A model generated the notes under the pieces. The model was not told the origin of the DNA. It saw nothing but the letters and a program-made list of their open reading frames with translations, and did no database searches. 64,000 nt of DNA. Origin: CAIXSC01 sp046349935. GTDB lineage: Bacteria; Planctomycetota; Planctomycetia; Pirellulales; Pirellulaceae. The stretch spans positions 1,116,001 through 1,180,000 of the forward strand of contig JAXMBK010000003.1 of the NCBI GenBank assembly GCA_046349935.1, read 5' to 3'. A program made the translations under genes and the position numbers. Every line of letters starts with the position of its first letter. The first letter of the stretch is position 1. Below are positions 8,811 through 17,544 of the stretch, in pieces.

Positions 8811-8890
8811 CCCACTCTCTCCTCACCACTCCCCCTCTCTCCCCTCGCCCCCCACTCTCTCCTCACCACTCCCCCTCTCTCCCCTCGCCC
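8811..8890. repeat. Two perfect 40-bp pyrimidine-rich tandem repeats
   Basis: The unit starting CCCACTCTCTCCTCACCACT is present twice without mismatch (8811-8850, 8851-8890), followed by a degenerate C/T tract to about 8930. The strand is almost pure pyrimidine. There are no spacers or palindromes, so it is not a CRISPR. No coding potential is convincing. Confidence 0.85.
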
Positions 8891-8993
8891 CCCCTCTCGC
8901 CCCCCCCTCTCGCCTCACCACTCCCGACCGCCCGCCGCCACGCTCCTCGCTGCTTTTTGGGACCGGCTTTGGCGGGCAGACAGGCTGGAAGCC

Positions 8994-10532
8994 AATTCCG
9001 TTCGGCACGGCATTTGATTGATGTCGGTCGAGAGTAGCTGGGCGTGTTCGCGATCGCCCTTTCAAAGCCGCGCAACGTCGGCGTGCGCGGCATTGATTGG
9101 GGGAACTATGCACCAGAGTGGGCTAGCAGCGTGTTTTGACAGTGTTTTCCTGCTGTCGGTGCGCATTTGCCCGGTTTGCCGTACCCGAGCACCTCGATCG
9201 GCGCGCAGTGCGGCTACGTTTTTACCGCGTTGAGTTTGAGGATGTGGGCCTCTAACTCGCTGATTGACGCCCATCCCATGAGGTAGAAGCAGATCATTTC
9301 GTAAGTCCGCTTCGTCGGCATTTTGCCCGTGTAGCTCAGAATCATGATGCAGGCGATGATCGCCATGTAGATCTGGATCGTCACCCCGTTCTCCTTGAAG
9401 CTGAGGAGATGGCGACAGCCGAGCAGTTGTTTGATCAGGCGAAAGAAGAGTTCAATCGTCCAACGCAGAGAATAGAGGGCTGCGACCAGTTCGGCGGGAA
9501 TCGACAGATTGTTGGTCGCTATACGAAGATAACCGTCGCAACTGGGGCCATGTTGGGCGTTCTTGCGACTGCGACTATCGTGCGGTTTGACCTTGACGAT
9601 GACAAGCCGCGTTTCGTGGTCGGGCAACACCGTACGCGTATCCTCACCGCCAAATTGGACGATTTGGTCGCTGACGACTTGGTCCTCGCGGGCTTGGTCG
9701 CTCAACGGTACGTCCCGCAACACCTTGTAGACAGGGTTGTCTCGAATGCGGCAGACATAGTCGCTGCCTGCGTGTTGAATGGCGTTCCACAAGGCGTACT
9801 TCTCGTAACCACGATCCATCAGATAGCAGCGTCCTGCTTCCACCGACTTCTCAAGGACAACTCGTTCATCCGCCTCTCCCTTCGGCTTGGCAGGAGTGAA
9901 TTGGATCTTATTCGGAAAACCGCGGAACACCTCGAATTGGGTGTGCATGCGGTATCCGCAGGTCGACTTGCCTTGCTTGCCCGGAATCCATGCCAGTTTG
10001 GCGATTTGCGTCAGAACGCGAAACACGGAACCATCGACCGCTGTGACCTGCTTGTCGACGGGGCCAAACTCCGTCGGAACCCGCATCGGCAGCTTTTCGC
10101 TCCACTCCTCCACGATGGCTTGGAGCGGCTCTGGGTCGAATATCGACACCGATTCGGACAGGCTTCCCAGCGAAGCTCGCCCCACCCCCAACCGCTTGCG
10201 AACGACGTCCAAGTCGCTGGCCTGCTGCAGGCCTCGCAGCGAATCTACGATCGGGTTGAAGAGCCAGAGCAGCACGAGCAAGCAGTAATCATTCATGTAC
10301 AGCTGGCGATTGCCAGCTGCGTCTCGCTCCGCTCCGACCGGACGAAGACGTTCCAGGACTTTGGAAATCGCCTTCAAGTCGCGTAAGTTCTTCAGGTCAC
10401 TGGCCCTGATCTTCGTTGAGGAAGATTCACCGACCGGCGCAGCATTCGTCTTCTTCGGCATGGTGTCACGCCATTTTGGCAGGGTTTGAGACTACCTCCG
10501 CCTAATGCGCAAATTTCGTGCCGAACGGAATT
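8994..10532 (-). mobile_element. Complete IS4-family insertion sequence
   Basis: A 1539-bp element. The left end AATTCCGTTCGGCACG (8994-9009) is matched by its reverse complement at 10517-10532. Similarity continues inward with ATTTG after two mismatches, giving inverted repeats of about 23 bp. One transposase gene fills the element on the minus strand. Intact inverted repeats, an intact gene and a perfect target duplication suggest recent insertion. Confidence 0.9.
9214..10461 (-). CDS. IS4-family transposase
   Basis: A DDE transposase of 415 residues. The N-terminal region (residues 1-130) binds DNA. Catalytic elements are TAVDGSVF (first Asp), YLMDRGYEKY (second Asp) and YSLRWTIELFFRLIK, which matches the Y-(2)-R-(3)-E-(6)-K signature of IS4. 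The gene appears intact and occupies most of the element. The ATG at 10461 gives a basic N-terminus. It lies within clear inverted repeats, so it is probably functional. Confidence 0.92.
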   Translation of the reverse strand: MPKKTNAAPVGESSSTKIRASDLKNLRDLKAISKVLERLRPVGAERDAAGNRQLYMNDYCLLVLLWLFNPIVDSLRGLQQASDLDVVRKRLGVGRASLGSLSESVSIFDPEPLQAIVEEWSEKLPMRVPTEFGPVDKQVTAVDGSVFRVLTQIAKLAWIPGKQGKSTCGYRMHTQFEVFRGFPNKIQFTPAKPKGEADERVVLEKSVEAGRCYLMDRGYEKYALWNAIQHAGSDYVCRIRDNPVYKVLRDVPLSDQAREDQVVSDQIVQFGGEDTRTVLPDHETRLVIVKVKPHDSRSRKNAQHGPSCDGYLRIATNNLSIPAELVAALYSLRWTIELFFRLIKQLLGCRHLLSFKENGVTIQIYMAIIACIMILSYTGKMPTKRTYEMICFYLMGWASISELEAHILKLNAVKT

Positions 10533-10753
10533 GGCTGGAAGCCTGTCCTACGACGGCCGCACGACCGCTACGACCCTCACGGTCGGCCATAGCTTAATCG
10601 CTTTATGTGTTAAGACTGGATGAAGCCCCATTGTCGGCTTTTTCCGGGCGATCCTCAGTTCCGAAATAACCGCTATGGACCGGTTTTCGGGAACAAGTGG
10701 TTTCAGCGTCAACCGTTGCACCCTCCGCCCACTCAACAAATACCGCCACGTCA

Positions 10754-12478
10754 ATGCGAAAAACTCTTCACAGTCTGGCCCAGCGGCTGCTCGCGGCGCG
10801 CGGGTCTGCCTCCAAGATCCTTGCCAAACGGTTCAAAAGCGCCGCGGCGGTCGCCGCACTCGCGCTCGCCCTCGGCGTTTCCACGCCGGCCCTGTCGCAG
10901 GACAGCACCAGCCAGGAAATCGCCGACCTCAAGGCGCGTCTTGAGCAACTGGAACGGCAAAACGCCGAGTTCAAGGCGTTGGTGCTCGAGCGGCTTCCGC
11001 AAGATTCACCGAGCCCGTCCGACCTGCAAGTGAATGCGTCGCGGCTGGATACGGCTGAAATCCATTCCATCCTTGACGCCTATCTGGCGGAACAGGAAGC
11101 CAAGAAGTCGGCCGAAGCCGAGGCCGCTCGCGCCGCCGGCCACGAGGTGGGCAGCGACCTGAGCATGACGGCGACCTGGAAAGACGGGCTGGAACTCGCG
11201 ACGAAGAACAAGGACTTCCGAGTGCACATCGGCGGTCGCACGCAGTTCGACACCGCCTGGTTCAGCGCCGACCCGAATCTTTACACCCAGGTCGGCCCCA
11301 TTCAGTCGCCGACGCCCGGCTTGACCGACGTCTATGCGGACGGCGTCGACTTCCGTCGCGCTCGTCTGCGGGTCGACGGCACGATGTACGAGCAGATTGA
11401 ATGGGCGGCCGAATACGACTTCGTCAACTCGGCCGGCATCTCCGGCACGGCTCGCGCCTTCACCGCCCCGACCGACCTCTGGTGGGCGTTCAAAGAAGTG
11501 CCGATTCTCCAAACCGTCAAGATCGGCAACCAAAAGGAAGCGATCGGCTTCGAGCACATGGTGAGTAGCCGGTACTTGCCGTTCATGGAACGCTCGTACA
11601 ACCAGGACGCCTTCTACGGCGGTCTGTTCAACGGCTTCTCGCCGGGGATCACAACGCTCGGCACTTACGGCGAAGAGGACATCGGCACTTACAACGTCGG
11701 CATCTTCAAGCCGCCCAATACGGTGTTCGGCTTCAACACGGGCGACGGCGATTATGCAGTCGTCGGCCGACTCACGCGGCTGCTGTGGTGGGAAGACGAA
11801 GGAAGTCAATTGGTCCACATGGGCCTGTCGTTGCGACAAGGGACGGCCGTCGCGACGAACGTCGGCGCCGGATCGTCGACTCCCTTTCGGACAATCACGT
11901 ATCGAACTCGCGACGCCATCCGTTCGGGTCTTTCCACGAATTGGCCCACCCCTGCGAACATTACGCTGTTCGGCGACGACACGCAGTCGGCGAACTTCGA
12001 GTTCGTGGTCGTGAACGGTTCGTTTACGTTGCAGGCCGAGTATCTGGTGAATGGTTTGCAAGACGCGCGCACAACCGCCCTGGGTCCCTTGGGAACGACT
12101 GTGACGTATCACGGCGGTTACGTGCAAATGATGTACTTCCTGACCGGCGAACACGACCACTACGGCAAGAAGGTCGGGTTCTTTGAACGAGTACGTCCGA
12201 ATGAGAACTTCTTCCTTGTACGAGATGAATCGGGTTGCCGATGCTTTGGAAGAGGCGCGTGGCAAGTGGGCGCCCGCTACAACTACCTCGACCTCAACGA
12301 CGAGGGGCTCAACGGCGGCATCCTCCACAACGGCACGTTCGGCGTGAACTGGTTTCTCAATCCCAACATGAAAGTTCAGTTCAACTACATGGCCACCTAC
12401 CGCGACGCACCGCTCCCTGGCAACACGGGCGACGGCTGGGTCAACGGTTGGGGCATCCGAGTCGCCCACGACTTTTAG
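10754..12478 (+). CDS. Phosphate-selective porin O/P family outer-membrane protein
   Basis: A predicted outer-membrane beta-barrel porin of about 574 residues. The signal peptide has a long basic n-region and a hydrophobic core AAAVAALALALGVSTPA. A coiled-coil follows (about residues 50-75, EIADLKARLEQLERQN), then a linker and the barrel from FRVHIGGRTQFDTAWF. Porin O/P hallmarks are VDFRRARLRVDG, the loop RSYNQDAFYGGLFNGF and the C-terminal strand ending in GIRVAHDF with terminal Phe. The coiled-coil-plus-barrel arrangement is common in planctomycetes. Substrate specificity for phosphate is not proven. The start is ATG 10754; an upstream GTG at 10697 is less likely. Confidence 0.85.
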   Translation: MRKTLHSLAQRLLAARGSASKILAKRFKSAAAVAALALALGVSTPALSQDSTSQEIADLKARLEQLERQNAEFKALVLERLPQDSPSPSDLQVNASRLDTAEIHSILDAYLAEQEAKKSAEAEAARAAGHEVGSDLSMTATWKDGLELATKNKDFRVHIGGRTQFDTAWFSADPNLYTQVGPIQSPTPGLTDVYADGVDFRRARLRVDGTMYEQIEWAAEYDFVNSAGISGTARAFTAPTDLWWAFKEVPILQTVKIGNQKEAIGFEHMVSSRYLPFMERSYNQDAFYGGLFNGFSPGITTLGTYGEEDIGTYNVGIFKPPNTVFGFNTGDGDYAVVGRLTRLLWWEDEGSQLVHMGLSLRQGTAVATNVGAGSSTPFRTITYRTRDAIRSGLSTNWPTPANITLFGDDTQSANFEFVVVNGSFTLQAEYLVNGLQDARTTALGPLGTTVTYHGGYVQMMYFLTGEHDHYGKKVGFFERVRPNENFFLVRDESGCRCFGRGAWQVGARYNYLDLNDEGLNGGILHNGTFGVNWFLNPNMKVQFNYMATYRDAPLPGNTGDGWVNGWGIRVAHDF

Positions 12479-12554
12479 TCTCCGCGGATCGTTCACTCCC
12501 CTTTCCTACTCCCTTGGCTGAACTCGCCTGAACTCGCCTGACAAGGTGTTTCCC

Positions 12555-12950
12555 ATGAACCTGCGTTGGCTGCTCGCCCCGATCGCGCTCGTGTGCCTCA
12601 TCGCCTGGGTCGCCGCCGCTCAAGCCGGCGGCGGCGACGACGAATGCCCGCACTGCCACGAAGGCGTTTGCTACCAGGAAGTCGTCACCTGGCGCTGCAA
12701 GATCGTCCCTGACAATAAGCCGATCAAGAAGACGGTCTACGAGTGCAAAGAAGTGCCGTACTGCGAACACGTCCTCCCGCGATTCGGCCAGTGCGACTGC
12801 TGCCCCGAATGCAAGGCGTGCCCCAAATTCAAGAAAGTGCTGATCAAGAAAGAGATCGTGGTCGGGGAAAAATGCGGCACGAAGTGCGTCCCCGAAAAAG
12901 TGGTCGAACGCGTCCCCGTCCCCTGCTGCCACTGCGGCAAACAGCCGTAG
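12555..12950 (+). CDS. Small Cys-rich exported protein
   Basis: A protein of about 131 residues with a signal peptide (LLAPIALVCLIAWVAAAQA) and about 20 Cys in the mature part. CXXC-type pairs occur throughout: CPHCHEGVC, CDCCPECKACPKF, PCCHCGKQP. Repeated Val/Lys-rich segments (VTWRCKIVPDNKPIKKTVY, KVLIKKEIVV) alternate with the Cys clusters. Planctomycetes have many such small secreted Cys-rich proteins, possibly metal-binding or disulfide-linked wall components; the role is unknown. ATG at 12555 has AAGGTG 8 bases upstream. It follows the porin gene by 76 bases. Confidence 0.7.
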   Translation: MNLRWLLAPIALVCLIAWVAAAQAGGGDDECPHCHEGVCYQEVVTWRCKIVPDNKPIKKTVYECKEVPYCEHVLPRFGQCDCCPECKACPKFKKVLIKKEIVVGEKCGTKCVPEKVVERVPVPCCHCGKQP

Positions 12951-12963
12951 CACAGGCCGTAGC

Positions 12964-12980
12964 ACAGGCTTCCAGCCTGT
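12964..12980. repeat. Dispersed inverted repeat, copy C
   Basis: ACAGGCTTCCAGCCTGT after GTAGC; on the minus strand it reads on into GCTACGGC. This is the sequence into which the group II intron at 23812 appears to have inserted in another copy. The short CACAGGCCGTAG unit just upstream is a partial duplication. Confidence 0.85.
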
Positions 12981-13038
12981 GAAAACCACCCCACCCCCGC
13001 CGCGCCGGCCGCGCCGCGGGTCGGCTTGCCGCCGACCG

Positions 13039-13055
13039 ACAGGCTGGAAGCCTGT
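13039..13055. repeat. Dispersed inverted repeat, copy D
   Basis: ACAGGCTGGAAGCCTGT followed by CCTACG, in opposite orientation to copy C 60 bases away. The two copies flank a C/G-rich spacer and together could form a large hairpin between convergent genes. Confidence 0.85.
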
Positions 13056-13067
13056 CCTACGTTTGTC

Positions 13068-13949
13068 CTACGTCTCCTCCTCGGACTTGGCTTCGCGGAT
13101 GGCTCGCAAAAACGTCGACATCGAGTCGTAACGCTTTTCGGGCAACGGTGCGACGCACTTCATGACGGCCGAAGCGAGCGCCCGATTGAGATTCGGACGG
13201 TACTCGAGAATGTCTTTGGGGGGATGCGCGTCATGGGACATCGCGCCGCGCCCCGTCGTGTCGGTCACCGGCCAGGGGAACGCGTACGTCAACAGTTGGT
13301 ACGCGGTCACGCCGAAGGCGTAAATGTCCAGCCGCTGGTCGGTCGGGCGGCGCCGCACGACTTCGGGCGCCATGTACACCGGCGTCCCTGTCCGGTTGCC
13401 CGGCAACATGAACTCCTTGGTCGCCGGCACCGTCAAGCCGAAGTCGATCAGCTTCACCAAATCGTCCTCGGGGTTGAAGATAAAGTTGCGCGGGCAAATA
13501 TCGCGGTGAATGAAACCCGCTCGATGCACCGCCTCCAGCGCCTCGGCCATCTGGCGAATGATCTGCAGGCGTTTGCCTTCCAACACCGGGTCCTTGTTCA
13601 CGATCAAGAGGCTTAAGTTCGTCCCCTTCACGAACTCCATCACTAAGTATTGCTGCCCCTTGTTCGTCACGCCGTGCTCCAGCGTCTCCACCACCCGCGG
13701 GTGCTTCAACTGCATGGCGATCTCGCCCTCGGTGGGCTTCTTCAGCCCCTTAAACCGCGCCTCGAACTGCAGCGTCTTCTCGACGTCCAGCAGCTTGAGC
13801 CCCACGACTTGGCCCGACTGGTGATCGCGCACCATGTGAAAATTGGACATGGTCCCCGTCACCGCTTCGCGCATAATCTCGAAGCGCTGGGAAATGTCCA
13901 GCTTCTCGCCCTTCTGAAACATGCCCTGCAGCTTCTTGAAGAAATTCAT
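13068..13949 (-). CDS. Serine/threonine protein kinase, divergent
   Basis: A soluble single-domain kinase of about 293 residues with no transmembrane anchor. Kinase elements seen are the VGLKLLD lysine (subdomain II), HRDICPRNF for the catalytic loop, IDFGL for the Mg loop and YMAPEV. The catalytic-loop Lys of HRDLKPEN is replaced (HRDICPRN), and the ATP-loop region (TGTMSNFHMV) lacks GXGXXG. Activity is therefore possible but altered. ATG at 13949 starts MNFFKKLQGMFQKGEK. A TATAAT box on the minus strand at 14024-14019 could serve as its -10. The gene ends at dispersed-repeat copy D. Confidence 0.88.
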   Translation of the reverse strand: MNFFKKLQGMFQKGEKLDISQRFEIMREAVTGTMSNFHMVRDHQSGQVVGLKLLDVEKTLQFEARFKGLKKPTEGEIAMQLKHPRVVETLEHGVTNKGQQYLVMEFVKGTNLSLLIVNKDPVLEGKRLQIIRQMAEALEAVHRAGFIHRDICPRNFIFNPEDDLVKLIDFGLTVPATKEFMLPGNRTGTPVYMAPEVVRRRPTDQRLDIYAFGVTAYQLLTYAFPWPVTDTTGRGAMSHDAHPPKDILEYRPNLNRALASAVMKCVAPLPEKRYDSMSTFLRAIREAKSEEET

Positions 13950-14137
13950 GCGCACCGCCAACGATTCAAGCGACAACCAGACAAGCGACAACAAGCCAAG
14001 ATTGACAAGGTCGCTTCAATTATAGTCGAACTCCCCGGGGATGCGTCGATGCGACGATCCGCCTAGAATCTGTCGCGACGCTCCTGGTTCATCGTTCCTT
14101 CACGCTTCCCCGTCCCTCCTGCGGGATCCACTCTCCG

Positions 14138-16051
14138 ATGTGCGGAATCACGGGCGCAATCTGGACTCACCCCCGCCGCGCGATCGACGAACCGACGCTC
14201 GCGCGCATGACCGACGCCCTCCGCCACCGCGGTCCCGACGACGTCGGAACCTACGTCAGCGACTATCGGACGCGCTCTCCCTACGAGCCGCTTCCCGGCG
14301 TCGCCCTCGGCTTCCGGCGGCTCGCCATCATCGACCTCGTCGCCGGCGCTCAACCCCTTTCCAATGAAGACGGCTCCATCTGGCTCGCCTTCAACGGCGA
14401 GATCTACAACTTCCAGAATCTCCGCCATCGACTCGAAGGCGCCGGACATACCTTCCGTACGCATGGCGACAGCGAAACGATCGTCCATTTGTACGAAGAC
14501 GAGGGAGTCGACTGCTTCCGGCACCTCAACGGCATGTTCGCGATCGCCATCTGGGACTCGCGCGAGCGGCGGTTGGTCCTCGCACGCGATCGCATCGGCG
14601 AAAAACCGCTGGTCTATCGAGCGGAACCAGAACGGCTGTTGTTCGCCAGCGAATTGAAAAGCCTGCTGCAGGTTCCTGACGTGCCGCGCGAAGTCGATCC
14701 GGCTTCCGTCGACGCGTACCTGACCTACCAGTACGTCCCCCACCCGCGCTCGATCTTGAAGGGCTTCCACAAACTGCCCCCCGGACACTACGCCGTCTGG
14801 CAAGACGGGCGACTCGACGTCCAACCCTACTGGACCCCCGACTTCCGCATCGAACAGCCGCTCGACGAACCCACCGCCGCTCAGCAACTGCGCGATCAAC
14901 TCACGACCGCCGTCGGCCTCCGCATGCAAGCCGACGTGCCGCTCGGCGCCTTCCTCTCCGGCGGCATCGACTCGTCCCTCGTCGTCGCCCTCATGCAACA
15001 ACAGTCGACCGAGAAGGTGAAGACCTTCACGATCGGCTTCCCCATCAAGGAATACGACGAGACGCGATATGCCCGCTTGGTCGCCGACCACCTAGGGACC
15101 GACCACCACGAATTTCAAGTGACGCCCGACGGCGTCGACATCCTCCCGCGGCTCGCGTGGCACTACGACGAACCGTTCGCCGACAGCTCCGCCATCCCCA
15201 CCTGGTACGTCTCGCAACTCACGCGCCAACATGTCACCGTCGCCCTGACCGGCGACGGCGGCGACGAACTGTTCGCCGGCTACCCGCGCTACAAGGCCGT
15301 GGCGCTCGGACAGTGGATCGACCGAGTGCCCGGACTGCGGTCTTTGCTCGGTGCGTCGCTCTGGCAAAAACTGCCCAGCGACGGACGACAACGCTCGCTC
15401 AGTCGCCGCTGGAAGCGGTTCGCCGAAGCGGCCGCTCTCCCCCCGCAGCGCCGCTATCTGGAATGGATTTCGATCTTCAACGAGACGCGGCGCGGGCAAC
15501 TGTATCGCGACGAATTCCTCCAGCAATTGACGGACGGCGATCCGTTTGCGTTCCTCGCCGACGCGTGGCGACGATCGGCCGGCCGCGACCCCGTCACCTC
15601 CGCGTCGCTCGCCGACCTTCTCACCTACATGCCGTGCGATCTGATGACCAAGGTCGACATCGCGTCGATGGCGCACAGTCTCGAGTGTCGTCAGCCGCTG
15701 TTGGACCCGCACGTGGTGGAGTTCGCGGCGGCGCTCCCGCTGCGGCTGAAGTTTCGTCGCGGACGCGGCAAGCGTCTGCTGCGCGCCGCGTTCGGCGATC
15801 TCCTGCCCGCGGAGATTTGGACGCGTCCCAAAATGGGCTTCGGCGTGCCGCTCGACCACTGGTTCCGCAACCAACTGCGCCCGCTCACGCACGACGCGTT
15901 GCTTGCGGCGAATGCGCGCACCCATGCCTGGTTCCGGCCCGAGTACCTGACGCAGTTGGTGGATGAACACGAGTCGGGCCGCTTCGACCACGCCCCGCGC
16001 CTGTGGGCCCTCGTGTTCCTCGAACTGTGGCTGCGCGAATGGGCGACGTAA
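14138..16051 (+). CDS. asnB: Asparagine synthase (glutamine-hydrolysing)
   Basis: A 637-residue class II glutamine amidotransferase fused to an ATP-pyrophosphatase synthetase domain. The nucleophile is Cys2 (MCGITGAIW). The glutaminase domain spans about residues 1-210 (FNGEIYNFQ, DSETIVHLYE, ARDRIGEKPL). The synthetase P-loop SGGIDSSLV lies near residue 278, followed by GDGGDELFAGY. It may make asparagine or amidate a cell-surface product, as AsnB-like proteins in exopolysaccharide loci do. There is no such locus adjacent. Start ATG 14138 is fixed by the need for Cys at position 2. Confidence 0.92.
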   Translation: MCGITGAIWTHPRRAIDEPTLARMTDALRHRGPDDVGTYVSDYRTRSPYEPLPGVALGFRRLAIIDLVAGAQPLSNEDGSIWLAFNGEIYNFQNLRHRLEGAGHTFRTHGDSETIVHLYEDEGVDCFRHLNGMFAIAIWDSRERRLVLARDRIGEKPLVYRAEPERLLFASELKSLLQVPDVPREVDPASVDAYLTYQYVPHPRSILKGFHKLPPGHYAVWQDGRLDVQPYWTPDFRIEQPLDEPTAAQQLRDQLTTAVGLRMQADVPLGAFLSGGIDSSLVVALMQQQSTEKVKTFTIGFPIKEYDETRYARLVADHLGTDHHEFQVTPDGVDILPRLAWHYDEPFADSSAIPTWYVSQLTRQHVTVALTGDGGDELFAGYPRYKAVALGQWIDRVPGLRSLLGASLWQKLPSDGRQRSLSRRWKRFAEAAALPPQRRYLEWISIFNETRRGQLYRDEFLQQLTDGDPFAFLADAWRRSAGRDPVTSASLADLLTYMPCDLMTKVDIASMAHSLECRQPLLDPHVVEFAAALPLRLKFRRGRGKRLLRAAFGDLLPAEIWTRPKMGFGVPLDHWFRNQLRPLTHDALLAANARTHAWFRPEYLTQLVDEHESGRFDHAPRLWALVFLELWLREWAT

Positions 16052-16099
16052 AGAACTCGGCTTCAAAGGTCGGCAGGCGAGAGGCCTGTGTGCTTCGCG

Positions 16100-16192
16100 A
16101 TGCGATGTGCCCGAATGTCGCTTGACCGTCCAGCCAATTCGCAGAAGGGCAGCCAGCACCAGACGCGCTTTCGTCGCAGGCCATTGCGTCAT
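16100..16192 (-). pseudogene. hicA: Truncated hicA toxin remnant
   Basis: The first 30 or so codons after the ATG at 16192 read MTQWPATKARLVLAALL, then RIGWTVKRHSG, like the start of HicA mRNA interferases (KARxVLxALxxxGWxxxRxxGSH). Homology stops at SGTSHR, before the rest of the double-stranded-RNA-binding-like fold, and the frame runs on antisense to asnB. The start codon overlaps the hicB stop by 4 bases. The toxin is probably inactive. Confidence 0.6.
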
Positions 16193-16389
16193 GCTGGCGC
16201 CGCAAACACTTCTTTCAGTTCGGGAATGCTCTCCCCCTGCTCTAGCCGATCAGCCAATACGCGCAAGGCTAACGCCTTCACCTTGGCGATGGCTTCCACC
16301 CGAGTCTCCCCGTACGCCATGACGCCAGGCAAGTCGGGAACTTCGGCGATCCAACGACCATCTTCTTCCTGTTCCAGTTCGATGATCAT
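16189..16389 (-). CDS. hicB: HicB-like antitoxin, orphan
   Basis: A 66-residue HicB-type protein. The sequence EEDGRWIAEVPDLPGVMAYG is the HicB partial RNase-H-like fold, and AIAKVKALALRVLADRLEQG follows. There is no C-terminal DNA-binding domain, which is usual for short HicB proteins. It normally blocks the HicA RNase. Here hicB precedes a hicA that is cut after about 30 codons, so this antitoxin is now an orphan. Gene order hicB-hicA with a 4-base overlap is one of the known arrangements. Confidence 0.8.
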   Translation of the reverse strand: MIIELEQEEDGRWIAEVPDLPGVMAYGETRVEAIAKVKALALRVLADRLEQGESIPELKEVFAAPA

Positions 16390-16546
16390 CGCTACCTATG
16401 TCTCCCTTGGCGAATATGCATCGTCTCGCATCGGACGCGTTCAACGGTCCACCGCGTTTCAGCGCCGTTCCGCCCCTCGCAAGTGTACGACGGAGCCCCA
16501 ACAAAGCAATCCTTCGTTCGGCGCCCTCCAACCCGAGCGCCGTTTC

Positions 16547-17227
16547 TTACCGCAACACCTTCGACTTGGCCGCCGTCATCGCGCCGCCGACCGACAGCGT
16601 GTCGAGGTCGCCGGCCTGATTGGCCAGGTCGTCGTGGACCGTGCCGCTGTTGACGCCGCCGAACCCCATCACGTTCCATGTCTTGTGGTCGGACCGCGCG
16701 AGCGTATAGCCCGAATTGATAACGGGAGACTTGGTCTGAGCGTCGTAGGCCAAGATCGACAATTTGGCCGTTCCGATCGCGCGGTGCCTTTCGAATAAGG
16801 CCAGGCGCGGGATGGCGACAGGCGACGGCGGCGGCAACGGAATCTCGGCCGTCCCCACGAACAACTCGTTCCGGTCGGTCCCCACGCCGCCGCTGGCCAC
16901 CTCCACGATCACCTGCGCGTCTTCCACCTTTTCAACCAGCGTGCAGCCGTAGCGCATCAGCCGCCCGCGCATCGACAGGATGATGTAGTTCTTGTCGACG
17001 CAGTCGAGGTACTTGGTGTCGAGGAACACTTTGGCGTGGCTCACCGGCCGCAAGTCGACTTTGTCGAGCGCCTTGTCGGCCGCACTAGAGATCAACAACT
17101 GCTCGACCCCGGTCCGAGCGGTGTCGGAGTTTTTCATCGAGGCGCAGCCGGCGGCGGCGAGCGACGCGAGGGGCAGCAGACAACAGAACGTCCAACGACG
17201 CAGCGACACCCTAATGAACGGCTTCAT
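16547..17227 (-). CDS. Predicted lipoprotein of unknown function
   Basis: A protein of about 226 residues with a type II signal peptide: basic start, hydrophobic core CCLLPLASL, lipobox AAAGC near residue 26. The mature part has VVSHAKVFLDTKYLDCVDKNY-like strands (cited as VFLDTKYLDCVDKNY) and GTAEIPLPPPSPVAIPRL. No enzyme motif is visible. It resembles a planctomycete family of small lipoproteins of unknown function (possibly DUF6655; I am not sure). ATG at 17227 begins the basic n-region; longer in-frame starts would hide the signal peptide. Confidence 0.65.
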   Translation of the reverse strand: MKPFIRVSLRRWTFCCLLPLASLAAAGCASMKNSDTARTGVEQLLISSAADKALDKVDLRPVSHAKVFLDTKYLDCVDKNYIILSMRGRLMRYGCTLVEKVEDAQVIVEVASGGVGTDRNELFVGTAEIPLPPPSPVAIPRLALFERHRAIGTAKLSILAYDAQTKSPVINSGYTLARSDHKTWNVMGFGGVNSGTVHDDLANQAGDLDTLSVGGAMTAAKSKVLR

Positions 17228-17544
17228 GATTCGACGAACCGCCTCCCGAACGGGGGATTTCTGGCGAAGAAAAGAGAGGAGTCGGGATGTATCGCCGATC
17301 GATCTAGGTGTCGAGAGGAATTTAGTCCGCCGACCCGGATTAGCCCCTCCTGCGAGGGAATCCAGCAGCTTCCCTGCGAGGCTAGTGAAGCTGGGCAACC
17401 TGCCCTGCGCCGCTCGCCGCTGCTCTTGCTGCCCCGGTTGATCGGCCTATAATTCGATCGTTGAACTAGATTCACCGCCCCTGATCCACTCTGCGCCCGC
17501 CAGCGCTGCTGGTTCGCGCGATTTGCCCCGAGGAACCGTCATCC
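17228..17544. other. Divergent intergenic region
   Basis: A 317-base gap between the lipoprotein gene (minus) and the ferredoxin gene (plus). Apart from a candidate promoter at 17426-17453 I see only short repeats (CTGCGAGG at 17350 and 17374) and no gene. Confidence 0.4.
17426..17453 (+). promoter_or_regulatory. Candidate sigma-70 promoter of ferredoxin gene
   Basis: A perfect TATAAT at 17448-17453 with TTGCTG at 17426-17431 (16-base spacer), 92 bases before the ferredoxin ATG. Planctomycete promoters are poorly defined, so this rests on the E. coli consensus. Confidence 0.45.

Larger units (their letters stand above)
8983..10543. repeat. 11-bp target-site duplication around IS4 element
   Basis: GGCTGGAAGCC occurs at 8983-8993 and at 10533-10543, immediately outside the terminal inverted repeats. 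It is part of the dispersed repeat, so the element split one repeat copy. The length fits the IS4 family (about 9-13 bp). Confidence 0.85.

Noticed and set aside
8811..8890. Possible CRISPR-like array
   Set aside because: Repeats are adjacent, without unique spacers, and are pyrimidine tracts. No cas genes are present.
14019..14024. Promoter of the kinase gene
   Set aside because: A TATAAT is present on the minus strand but no acceptable -35 lies at the right distance, so I mention it only with the gene.
15092..16192. Minus-strand frame of 366 codons
   Set aside because: It is antisense to asnB. Only its first 30 codons resemble HicA.
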